Position numbers and translations under genes: made by a program
Notes under the pieces: model-generated
The model's input: only the letters and a program-made list of their open reading frames with translations
What the model was told of the DNA's origin: nothing
The model's database searches: none
Shown: positions 15,459 through 22,544 of the stretch, piece by piece
Layout: each line of letters starts with the position of its first letter
Position numbering within the stretch: the stretch's first letter is position 1
Assembly (NCBI GenBank): GCA_021636625.1
Contig: JAJWLX010000038.1
Location: 1-31,592 of the forward strand
DNA length: 31,592 nucleotides
Direction: 5' to 3'
DNA from: Prevotella sp.
GTDB taxonomy: Bacteria; Bacteroidota; Bacteroidia; Bacteroidales; Bacteroidaceae

Positions 15459-17474
15459 TTACTTCTTTCTTTCTGTTTCCTTGATGTAGCCGTGTCGGTA
15501 AGCATAGAGAAGTTCCTGGAGATCTTCTATCTGCTTGCGTAAATCCTGACCGATATCTGTATCTGCTACGAGCATTCTTCGATTGCTCATTTCTACAATC
15601 TGGGTGGTACTCTTGATGTCGGTACCGCGTGTGATGGCATCCTCGGCACTTGTGAAAGGTTCGTGCTGTACGAGCTGGAAACCGCGAGAGTGATAAACCA
15701 GGGTGTAACCTGCTATACCCGTCTCGTTATGGTAAGCTTTGGAGAAACCTCCATCAATCACCATCAGCTTTCCGTTTGCCTTGATAGGATTCTCTCCCTT
15801 TAGGGTTCTTACCGGAACGTGACCGTTGATGATATGGCGATTCTCGCCCTTCAGTCCGAAGGCATCCATGATATGGTCTATCACCTTCTCGTCGTCACGC
15901 AGCTTGAAGTAGTAGCCCTTTTCCTCTTTGTGCGTCTCCTTGTCGGCGATAAAATATCGTTCGAAGGTTGCCATCTTGCTCTTGTCGAAGAGTGGACTGT
16001 CTGGACCACACCAGAGATAGAGGAAGTAATCGATGGCATACTGTTTCTCGTCTGGGTCGGAATCCTGCTGGAATGCCGTGCGAATCTGCATTCCGGTATG
16101 ATGCATCAGTTCCTTGCCGCTATACTTTTCTCCAGGACAAATCTCTACCTCTTTCAATGTTCCGTCTTCGTTGAGTGGACAGGAAGCATGGAAGAGCAGG
16201 TTGTTGTTGAAGATGGCATACATACAGCCATGCTGCAGCATGGTTTTGATATGCTTGTGCAGTTTCTCGCATACCATAAATGAATGGTGCAACTTCTGCA
16301 TCAGGATTTCTTCTTCCTCGCTGAGCTTGTTCGGATTCTGCGGGTCGATGGTAGGGAAGTGGCATGTGGACATTTCGTATTCCTTGCCCTCAATCTCTAC
16401 GGTTCCCTTTTCATAGTTTACGTGCTCAAAGAGTCGTCTGCCGTCCATTTTCCATTCAGGATGCTTGGCGATGAGCTGACCTTCTATCTTGAATTGGATC
16501 ACGGCAATAGCCTTGTGCATCAGAGATGTGAGTCGTTTAGTCTTGTCATCCATAGCGGCTGCACCACCCGTCATCTTTGGCAGGAATTCTTCGCAAGGAT
16601 CATCACCGTAGGTATCCATCGCAAAGGTTGCCAATGGAATGAGGTTGATGCCGTAACCCTCCTCCAGAGTGGCGAGGTTGGCATAGCGCAGCGACAGTCG
16701 GATAACGTTGCAGATACAGGCATCATTACCGGCAGCAGCACCCATCCAAAGTACGTCGTGGTTGCCCCACTGGATATCCCAGCTATGATAATGGCGCATC
16801 TTGTCGAGAATGATATGTGCTCCTGGTCCGCGATCGTATATGTCGCCGAGTATATGAAGCTGGTCGATGGCGAGTCTTTGTATCACATTGGCAATGGCTA
16901 CAATGAAATCGTCAGCACGTCCTGTAGAGATGATGGTATCTACGATGACATTCACGTATGCAGCCTTGTCGTGATCTTCCGTATGCTCGTGCAAAAGCTC
17001 CTGTATGATATAGGAGAAATCGCATGGCAGTGATTTGCGCACCTTGGAACGGGTGTACTTGCTTGACACATCACGGCAAACCGCCACCAGCTGGTGAAGG
17101 GTGATATGATACCAGTCGTTGATATCTGCTTCCCTTTGCTTTACCTGCTCCAGTTTCTGTTCCGGATAGTAAATCAGGGTGCAGAGTTCACGCTTGTCCT
17201 GTTCACGCAGGGTGTTGCCGAAGAGTTCGTTCACCTTACGCTTGATGTTGCCTGATGCATTTTTCAGTACGTGCAGAAAGGCCTCATACTCGCCGTGAAT
17301 ATCGGCGAGGAAATGCTCTGTGCCTTTCGGCAGATTGAGAATAGCTTGCAGATTGATAATCTCCGTGCTAGCCTCAGCTATGGATGGAAACGACTGTGCG
17401 AGTAATTGCAGGTATCGCATGTCGTGATTGATATCATACTGTTTCATATTCGTAATCCTTAATGTTTGCGTCAT
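15459..17474 (-). CDS. fbp: Fructose-1,6-bisphosphatase, class III
   Basis: Hydrolyses fructose-1,6-bisphosphate to fructose-6-phosphate in gluconeogenesis. At about 670 residues it matches the Firmicutes/Bacteroidetes class III enzyme (B. subtilis Fbp 671), not the short class I type. The conserved start region YLQLLAQSFPSIAEASTEIINL leads into the metallophosphatase motifs LADIHGEYEAF, LGDIYDRGPG and WGNHDVLWMGAAAG, which supply the metal ligands. The frame can be extended to a TTG at 17486. The ATG at 17474 (MTQTLRITNMKQYD) is used here, but the ATG at 17447 (MKQYDINHDMRY) is equally plausible because family similarity only starts after it. A tandem copy of TTTGCGTCA around 17464-17484 causes the repeated MTQT reading. 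It is monocistronic and divergent from galE. Confidence 0.95.
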   Translation of the reverse strand: MTQTLRITNMKQYDINHDMRYLQLLAQSFPSIAEASTEIINLQAILNLPKGTEHFLADIHGEYEAFLHVLKNASGNIKRKVNELFGNTLREQDKRELCTLIYYPEQKLEQVKQREADINDWYHITLHQLVAVCRDVSSKYTRSKVRKSLPCDFSYIIQELLHEHTEDHDKAAYVNVIVDTIISTGRADDFIVAIANVIQRLAIDQLHILGDIYDRGPGAHIILDKMRHYHSWDIQWGNHDVLWMGAAAGNDACICNVIRLSLRYANLATLEEGYGINLIPLATFAMDTYGDDPCEEFLPKMTGGAAAMDDKTKRLTSLMHKAIAVIQFKIEGQLIAKHPEWKMDGRRLFEHVNYEKGTVEIEGKEYEMSTCHFPTIDPQNPNKLSEEEEILMQKLHHSFMVCEKLHKHIKTMLQHGCMYAIFNNNLLFHASCPLNEDGTLKEVEICPGEKYSGKELMHHTGMQIRTAFQQDSDPDEKQYAIDYFLYLWCGPDSPLFDKSKMATFERYFIADKETHKEEKGYYFKLRDDEKVIDHIMDAFGLKGENRHIINGHVPVRTLKGENPIKANGKLMVIDGGFSKAYHNETGIAGYTLVYHSRGFQLVQHEPFTSAEDAITRGTDIKSTTQIVEMSNRRMLVADTDIGQDLRKQIEDLQELLYAYRHGYIKETERKK

Positions 17475-17552
17475 TGTTTGCGTCAATAATTGATAGTTCT
17501 AATGTTAACTGCAGAAACACACCATTTCTGTTGATAAGTTATATTTCAGATG

Positions 17553-17560
17553 CAAAGTTA
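17553..17560 (-). promoter_or_regulatory. Probable -7 box of fbp
   Basis: The minus strand reads TAACTTTG here, about 80-105 nt upstream of the candidate fbp starts. The -33 position (17580-17583) reads TTTT rather than TTTG. Confidence 0.6.
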
Positions 17561-17611
17561 CAGCTTATTCTTGAAAATAAAAAATCTTTCGGCATATTTT
17601 TTCGGAAATAT

Positions 17612-17642
17612 TTTGTAGTTTCACATTTTTGCATTACTTTTG
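17612..17642 (+). promoter_or_regulatory. Promoter of galE
   Basis: TTTG at 17612-17615 and TACTTTTG at 17635-17642, spacer 19 bp. The galE ATG is 107 nt further, the longest leader after a full promoter in this window. Confidence 0.8.
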
Positions 17643-17651
17643 CAAACGTGT

Positions 17652-17700
17652 AGGATGATAAGTCCGGTATCGGAATCGATTTCTGCCGGGCATCAATCCT
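17652..17700 (+). promoter_or_regulatory. Structured 5' leader of galE
   Basis: A foldable leader just after the promoter. The outer stem is AGGAT/ATCCT (17652-17656 with 17696-17700), continued by GAT/ATC (17657-17659 with 17692-17694) across one bulged A. A middle stem CCGG/CCGG pairs 17664-17667 with 17686-17689. The apical stem ATCG/CGAT (17669-17672 with 17677-17680) closes a GAAT loop. Asymmetric internal loops separate the stems, unlike a simple terminator, and no T-tract follows. I do not recognise it as a named riboswitch. A regulatory role is inference. Confidence 0.5.
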
Positions 17701-17749
17701 CACTTTCATATAAATAAAGATAATATCAATTATTCAATAGACTAGCAAT

Positions 17750-18787
17750 ATGAAACAAACAATTTTGGTAACTGGCGGTACTGGTTTTATCGGTAGCCAC
17801 ACCACAGTAGAGTTGCAGCAGGCAGGCTACAACGTAGTAATCGTAGATAATCTTTCAAACTCAAAGATTGAGGTTCTTGACGGTATCGAGAAGATTACGG
17901 GTATTCGTCCAGCTTTCGAGCAGGTTGATCTTCGTGACAAGGCAGCTACAGAGGCTGTGTTCCAGAAGTATCCTGCTATCGAGGGTATCATTCACTTTGC
18001 TGCCAGCAAGGCTGTAGGTGAGAGTGTACAGAAGCCTTTGTTGTACTACCGCAACAACCTGGTTTCGCTCATCAATCTGCTTGAGTTGATGCCAAAATAT
18101 AACGTAAAGGGTATTATCTTCTCTTCTTCCTGCACCGTTTACGGTCAGCCTAAGCCAGAGAACTTGCCTGTAACTGAGGAGGCTCCTCATCAGAAGGCTA
18201 CTTCTCCTTATGGCAATACCAAGGAGGTGAACGAGCAGATCATCGCAGACTATATCCATAGCGGTGCTAACATCAAGAGCATTATCTTGAGATACTTCAA
18301 CCCAATCGGTGCTCATCCATCTGCAGAGATTGGTGAGTTGCCAAATGGTGTGCCAAACAACCTGATTCCTTACGTAACTCAGACTGCTATGGGTATTCGC
18401 AAGGAGCTCACCATCTTCGGTAACGATTATGATACTCCTGATGGAACCTGCATCCGCGACTATATCTATGTAGTTGACTTGGCTAAGGCTCACGTTTGCG
18501 CTATGGCTCGTGTACTCGACAAGGAGACAGAACCAATTGAGTACTTCAATATTGGTACAGGTAAGGGTAACTCTACTCTCGAAATCGTAGAGACATTCGA
18601 GAAGGCTACTGGCGTGAAGTTGAACTGGAAGTACGGTCCACGTCGTGAGGGCGATATCGAGAAGATTTGGGGCGATTGCACCAAGGCTAACGAAGTACTT
18701 GGCTGGAAGGCTGAGGCTAAGCTTGAAGATGTTTTGGCTTCTGCCTGGAAGTGGCAGCAGAAGCTCCGTGCCGATGGAATTATGTAA
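17750..18787 (+). CDS. galE: UDP-glucose 4-epimerase
   Basis: Interconverts UDP-glucose and UDP-galactose (Leloir pathway and supply of galactose for surface polymers). This is a 345-residue extended short-chain dehydrogenase/reductase. The NAD-binding TGGTGFIGSH lies at the N-terminus. IIFSSSCTVYGQP supplies the catalytic Ser/Thr region, and Y154-x-x-x-K158 (SPYGNTK) is the catalytic pair, close to E. coli Y149/K153. RYFNPIGAHPS and NIGTGKGNSTLEIV are typical of GalE. Codon choice is of the highly expressed type. It is monocistronic, with its own promoter and structured leader, and ends at a strong hairpin. Confidence 0.96.
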   Translation: MKQTILVTGGTGFIGSHTTVELQQAGYNVVIVDNLSNSKIEVLDGIEKITGIRPAFEQVDLRDKAATEAVFQKYPAIEGIIHFAASKAVGESVQKPLLYYRNNLVSLINLLELMPKYNVKGIIFSSSCTVYGQPKPENLPVTEEAPHQKATSPYGNTKEVNEQIIADYIHSGANIKSIILRYFNPIGAHPSAEIGELPNGVPNNLIPYVTQTAMGIRKELTIFGNDYDTPDGTCIRDYIYVVDLAKAHVCAMARVLDKETEPIEYFNIGTGKGNSTLEIVETFEKATGVKLNWKYGPRREGDIEKIWGDCTKANEVLGWKAEAKLEDVLASAWKWQQKLRADGIM

Positions 18788-18805
18788 TTACGGTTAAATA
18801 TATAT

Positions 18806-18856
18806 AAAAAGAAGGAACTTGGCATCTGGAATGATGGCAGGTTCCTTCTTTTTTTA
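18806..18856 (+). terminator. Rho-independent terminator of galE
   Basis: A perfect 13-bp stem (18806-18818 with 18841-18853), with AAAAAGAAGGAAC pairing to its complement. The 22-nt loop contains a further GCATC/GATG pairing, and a T-tract follows. The -7 box of the next gene begins one base after the T-tract ends. Confidence 0.88.
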
Positions 18857-18864
18857 TATCTTTG
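18857..18864 (+). promoter_or_regulatory. Probable -7 box for the small secreted protein and transpeptidase genes
   Basis: TATCTTTG matches TAnnTTTG, 35 nt before the ATG at 18900. No TTTG lies at the expected -33 position, which falls inside the galE terminator stem. Confidence 0.55.
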
Positions 18865-18899
18865 CAGGAAAGTATTTTTTTACGTAAAAGAGCAGGAGT

Positions 18900-19217
18900 A
18901 TGAAGAAAACTATACTTACCATATTGATGATGCCATGCATGATGTTTGCTGTGCCTATGGTTTCTTCGGCACGGACAGGTGCTGAGGAAATGATAGACAT
19001 GGAAGTGCAGAAGATTTCCTTGACTTATTCCGGAGGCGTGATGCATATCACCGGAGCCAATAGTCAGATAGTTACCATCTACAATCTGGCTGGTGTCGCC
19101 GTGAAGTCTTTCAGGGTAGAGGGACAGGACAAGCGCTTTAACCTTTCTCTCTCTGACGGTGTCTATATCATCAAGGTAGGAACCTCCTTTACGAGAAAGA
19201 TTCTGGTTAGGCGTTAA
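18900..19217 (+). CDS. Small secreted protein consisting mainly of a T9SS-type C-terminal domain
   Basis: A 105-residue protein. Residues 1-23 form a signal peptide (MKKTILTILMMPCMMF, then a small-residue cleavage region near SSA). Residues 45-105 read like the type A sorting domain of the Bacteroidetes type IX secretion system: ITGANSQIVTIYNLAGVAVKS, then LSDGVYIIKVG and a basic end KILVRR. Sorting domains normally sit at the end of large secreted proteins. Here there is almost nothing between the signal peptide and the domain (about 20 residues). It could be a remnant of a larger secreted protein, or a small exported protein that uses the fold for another purpose. Its stop is 33 nt before the preferred start of the L,D-transpeptidase gene, suggesting one transcript. 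Confidence 0.78.
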   Translation: MKKTILTILMMPCMMFAVPMVSSARTGAEEMIDMEVQKISLTYSGGVMHITGANSQIVTIYNLAGVAVKSFRVEGQDKRFNLSLSDGVYIIKVGTSFTRKILVRR

Positions 19218-19250
19218 CTGTTGACTTCTTTTATCATTCATATACGTTTC

Positions 19251-20804
19251 GTGAAAATACTTAGAATTTTGCCATTCCTGCTCTGTTGGGTCATTCTGTC
19301 GTGTAAGCAGCATGAACCCAACGAAAATCAGAACTTGACGTTGGAATACTATCAGGAGCTGGTGAACCCAAACTATGCAATCAATTCCAAAAAGGTAAGG
19401 AGATTGATGGATAGCTTGATGAACAATGATTCGGGTTCTACTGTTGCCGACTTGCATACCAAGAGATATTATCGCAATCATGGAGGATTTCTTTGGGTTG
19501 ACCGCCATGGAATAGATCATCGTGCAGATACGCTGCTGACCTATCTGCAGAAGGTGGATGAAATGGGATTCAAGACCAAGCATTTCTATGTGAATCAGAT
19601 TACTCAAGATCTAGAAAGACTCCACAGCTTGAATCTGGGGGAAGGCAACGAGGATATCAACCATGTGATGGCTCGTTTGGAATACAGGCTTACCAAGTCG
19701 TATTTGAGATATGTAGGCGGTCAGAGATTTGGATTCGTCAATCCGTCATTCGTCTTGAATCGTCTAGACAGTATTGCTCCCAATCCATACGATTCCATCA
19801 AGCGACCAGTGAGATACCGTGGTCTTTTTGACGTGAAGATGCAGCATGCCAGTGATGCTTTTTTTCATCTTGCTCTTCAGCAGTTGAGAAGTAGGGGGGA
19901 TGTTGATGGCGAAGAAACTGAGAAAAGCAGATTGGCGGCATTCCTGAAGGATGTTCAGCCAAAGTCTCCTTTCTATTATACGTTGCAGGAAAAATTGAAG
20001 TCGGAAGGTCTTGACAGAAATCAGAGAATGAAGATTCTTGTGAACATGGAGAGATGCCGGTGGCGAGAGGCTGACAGTCCTGCCAGACATAAGAAGTATG
20101 TGCTGGTTAATATACCATCTTTTCATCTTTATGCCATAGATGAGCAGGATACGCTGTCGATGAAGATTGGATGTGGCTCTACCAAGACCAAAACTCCGAT
20201 ACTGAACAGTTATATCAAGCGGATGGATCTGAATCCGAAGTGGTTTGTGCCTCGCAGCATCATGGTCAAGGATATGGTGCATCATGCAGGGAATCCGGCT
20301 TACTTCAATGCGCGCAATTACTATATCTCAGATCGTTCGACAGGTGAGGAAGTGAATCCGGCTCAGGTTACAAGAGCCATGCTGCTTTCCGGTAAGTATG
20401 GTGTGGTTCAGCGTGGTGGAAAGGGAAATTCGTTGGGAAGAATCATTTTCCGTTTCGATAATAACTTCTCTGTCTATCTGCACGACACATCGAGTCAGGC
20501 TGTTTTCAGCCGGGAAGACAGAGACGTTTCGCATGGATGCATAAGGGTAGAGAAGCCTTTCGAACTCGCTAAATTCCTGCTTCATGAGAAAAACGAAAAG
20601 CTTATCCAGCGAATCAACTATTCGATGACAGCCGATTCGCTGAAGATTAAGAAATTAGTGGTCGGATCGGTAAAGGTGGAACCGCAGATTCCGCTCTTCA
20701 TCACGTATTACACGCTTTATCCATTTGCCAAGGGTGTGGTAAGCTATCCCGATGTCTATGGATTTGATGATGTGATATTCGAGCATTTGAGGAAATATTT
20801 GTAG
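19251..20804 (+). CDS. L,D-transpeptidase (YcbB-like), predicted lipoprotein
   Basis: A peptidoglycan cross-linking or modifying enzyme of the YkuD fold, predicted to sit in the periplasm. The catalytic domain begins near residue 281 (KYVLVNIPSFHLYAI) and carries H411 in LHDTSS and the nucleophile C430 in SHGCIRV. The roughly 260 residues before it form the helical scaffold seen in YcbB-like enzymes. The frame is open to a TTG at 19221, but the GTG at 19251 gives a clean lipoprotein signal, MKILRILPFLLCWVILSC, with the lipid Cys at C18. It follows the small sorting-domain protein and precedes the sigma factor gene by 60 nt. Confidence 0.9.
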   Translation: MKILRILPFLLCWVILSCKQHEPNENQNLTLEYYQELVNPNYAINSKKVRRLMDSLMNNDSGSTVADLHTKRYYRNHGGFLWVDRHGIDHRADTLLTYLQKVDEMGFKTKHFYVNQITQDLERLHSLNLGEGNEDINHVMARLEYRLTKSYLRYVGGQRFGFVNPSFVLNRLDSIAPNPYDSIKRPVRYRGLFDVKMQHASDAFFHLALQQLRSRGDVDGEETEKSRLAAFLKDVQPKSPFYYTLQEKLKSEGLDRNQRMKILVNMERCRWREADSPARHKKYVLVNIPSFHLYAIDEQDTLSMKIGCGSTKTKTPILNSYIKRMDLNPKWFVPRSIMVKDMVHHAGNPAYFNARNYYISDRSTGEEVNPAQVTRAMLLSGKYGVVQRGGKGNSLGRIIFRFDNNFSVYLHDTSSQAVFSREDRDVSHGCIRVEKPFELAKFLLHEKNEKLIQRINYSMTADSLKIKKLVVGSVKVEPQIPLFITYYTLYPFAKGVVSYPDVYGFDDVIFEHLRKYL

Positions 20805-20864
20805 CCGGGAGTGTAGGCTAATATTAGAAATTAAAGAATTAGTATTATTAAATAGGAAAACTTC

Positions 20865-21410
20865 ATGATACTCAGTGATTCTGAACTGGTAGAGATGCTT
20901 CGGGAACCACGCACCCGGCGAGAAGGATTCGCCGTGCTGGTTAAGCAGTATAGTGAAAAACTATACTGGAAGGTGCGTCGTATCGTGCTCAGTCATGAAG
21001 ATGCTAATGATGTTCTTCAGAATGTATTCATCAAGGTATGGAGTAATCTGCAGAATTTTCAGGGAAAGTCTTCGCTTTCTACCTGGCTTTATCGTATTGC
21101 TGTCAATGAATCACTCGATTTTCTGAGAAAACAGAAACTGGCAGATAAAGTAAGTGCTGATGAAGATGTTTCCGTGGCATCCAGGTTGATGAGCGACGAA
21201 TATTTTGATGGTGATGAAGTGCAGGCCAGGTTACAGGAAGCGGTGGCAAGATTGCCTGAAGTGCAGAGGACGGTTTTTAATCTTAAATATTTTGAGGAAA
21301 TGAAGTATTCTGAAATTAGTCAGATTCTCAATACCAGTGAAGGTGCACTGAAAGCTTCTTATCATCTGGCAGTGAAAAAAATAACAGAATATTTGCATCT
21401 GTTTGATTAA
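20865..21410 (+). CDS. ECF-type RNA polymerase sigma factor
   Basis: A 181-residue sigma-70 family protein with only regions 2 and 4. Region 2 spans about 20-90 (YSEKLYWKVRRIVLSHEDANDVLQ, then FIKVWSNL and LSTWLYRIAVNESLDFLRK). Region 4 spans about 124-178 (LPEVQRTVFNLKYFEEMKYSEIS, then TSEGALKASYHLAVKK, the helix-turn-helix that reads the -35 box). It is followed by a one-helix membrane protein and a periplasmic protein, the usual layout for a regulated ECF factor. I see no TAnnTTTG promoter in the 60 nt upstream, so it may be transcribed from its own ECF promoter or by read-through from the transpeptidase gene. The stimulus is probably an envelope signal (inference). Confidence 0.94.
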   Translation: MILSDSELVEMLREPRTRREGFAVLVKQYSEKLYWKVRRIVLSHEDANDVLQNVFIKVWSNLQNFQGKSSLSTWLYRIAVNESLDFLRKQKLADKVSADEDVSVASRLMSDEYFDGDEVQARLQEAVARLPEVQRTVFNLKYFEEMKYSEISQILNTSEGALKASYHLAVKKITEYLHLFD

Positions 21411-21464
21411 ACCTTCAGAGATGTAAATCGTCTATTAAAGTAAAAGAATAAAGGATATTGCAAT

Positions 21465-21896
21465 ATGATGAACGAAGAGAAAAAAATAAATGATATTTTC
21501 GGCAAGGAAAACCATTTCAAGGTTCCTGAAGGTTATTTCGATAACTTTGCAGAACAGATGATGGCAAAGATTCCTATGCAGGAATTTGATTCTCCTGAAG
21601 AAACTGATAAGGATTGTCAGGAGAATAAGGCTAAGTTCGTGCATTTAAGCCTCTGGAGACGTTTGCCTCTCAGAAAGATTGCTGCCGTCTTAGCCGTGAC
21701 TGCTATGTTGGGTGGCGGTGTGCTTTACCAGCTTCAGCAGGCAGAGAAGAAGCATCATGCAATGGCGCATAACGAAGCTCCAGCCATTGAGAGTTCACAC
21801 GTCACAGATGGGGATGATGCAGCCTTTGAGCAGATGGCTGATTATACGATGATGGATAGTCAGGATTTCTATGCTCAACTTGTTGCGGAGAACTGA
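21465..21896 (+). CDS. Single-helix membrane protein, candidate anti-sigma factor
   Basis: A 143-residue protein with a polar cytosolic N-terminus (1-65), one transmembrane helix at about 71-90 (KIAAVLAVTAMLGGGVLYQL) and a 50-residue acidic, Met-rich outer part. VPEGYFDNF near residue 20 is a phrase I associate with Bacteroidetes proteins next to ECF sigma genes. No zinc-binding HxxxCxxC anti-sigma motif is present, so this is not a standard ZAS-type factor. The anti-sigma role is inferred from position (54 nt after the sigma gene) and topology. It may start at the second Met (21468). Confidence 0.72.
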   Translation: MMNEEKKINDIFGKENHFKVPEGYFDNFAEQMMAKIPMQEFDSPEETDKDCQENKAKFVHLSLWRRLPLRKIAAVLAVTAMLGGGVLYQLQQAEKKHHAMAHNEAPAIESSHVTDGDDAAFEQMADYTMMDSQDFYAQLVAEN

Positions 21897-21924
21897 TGTA
21901 GAATAGATAAAAAAAGACTTATAA

Positions 21925-22428
21925 ATGAAAGAAGATAATAACAGCATGCATAGAACAAGACATCTGATACTGATGATAGTGTCAGTTCTTGTGATGACCA
22001 TGATGGGGCTGACCTGTCATGCCGAGAATTCTCAAGGTCAGCGTCCGCCATTTGATCCGAAGCGTTTTGAGGCAGAATTGGAGCAGTATATCACAACCCA
22101 TGCGAGCCTCACTCCGCAGGAAGCAAGTAAGTTCTTCCCGGTTTACCGCCAGATGATGAAGAAGATGCGTTCTTGTTTTGATGAGATGCGTAGGTATCAT
22201 TTCGTTAATCCGGCAGACGAGAATGGTTGTGCTGAGGCTATCCGCCGCCAGGATGAGTTGGATATTGAGATGAAGCAGTTGCAGCAGGAATATCATAATC
22301 GGTTTATGTATATCCTGCCTGCCAGCAAGGTGCTTAAGATCATTAAGGCAGAAGAGAAGTTCCATCGTCAGGCGTTCAAGAGAGCCAGACAGTGGCACCA
22401 AAATCACCCTAAGCATGTGAAAAGATAA
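21925..22428 (+). CDS. Periplasmic Spy/CpxP-like helical protein
   Basis: A 167-residue exported protein. A hydrophobic signal spans about 13-30 with likely cleavage after CHA. If the ATG at 21946 is used, the protein starts MHRTRHLILMIVSVLV, a better signal peptide. The mature part is all helical and very basic. SLTPQEASKFFPVYRQMMKKM resembles the LTxxQ-type motif of Spy/CpxP proteins, which are periplasmic chaperones or stress sensors. It is the third gene of the ECF module, 28 nt after the candidate anti-sigma gene, so it may sense or buffer misfolded envelope protein (inference). A terminator hairpin follows. Confidence 0.78.
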   Translation: MKEDNNSMHRTRHLILMIVSVLVMTMMGLTCHAENSQGQRPPFDPKRFEAELEQYITTHASLTPQEASKFFPVYRQMMKKMRSCFDEMRRYHFVNPADENGCAEAIRRQDELDIEMKQLQQEYHNRFMYILPASKVLKIIKAEEKFHRQAFKRARQWHQNHPKHVKR

Positions 22429-22437
22429 TGTATAAAG

Positions 22438-22481
22438 TCGCAAAGGTGTTATTTATAGTAACATTTTTGCGATTTTATTTT
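22438..22481 (+). terminator. Terminator of the ECF sigma operon
   Basis: A 7-bp outer stem TCGCAAA/TTTGCGA (22438-22444 with 22466-22472) and inner stem GTTA/TAAC (22448-22451 with 22459-22462), then TTTTATTTT. The tail contains the -33 box of the aspS promoter. Confidence 0.75.
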
Positions 22482-22509
22482 GTTGTTTCCCCAAATTATA
22501 GTAACTTTG
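22479..22509 (+). promoter_or_regulatory. Promoter of aspS
   Basis: TTTG at 22479-22482 and TAACTTTG at 22502-22509, spacer 19 bp, 35 nt before the ATG. Confidence 0.82.
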
Positions 22510-22544
22510 CACATCAGAAACAAAAATATATAATATAATAAGGT

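Noticed and set aside
16284..17033. A 249-codon plus-strand frame inside fbp
   Set aside because: Antisense to well-conserved FBPase sequence, with no recognisable domain and no promoter or leader.
19221..19250. TTG start for the L,D-transpeptidase
   Set aside because: The first ten codons put a polar stretch ahead of the lipoprotein signal; the GTG at 19251 gives a normal signal with the lipobox Cys at position 18.
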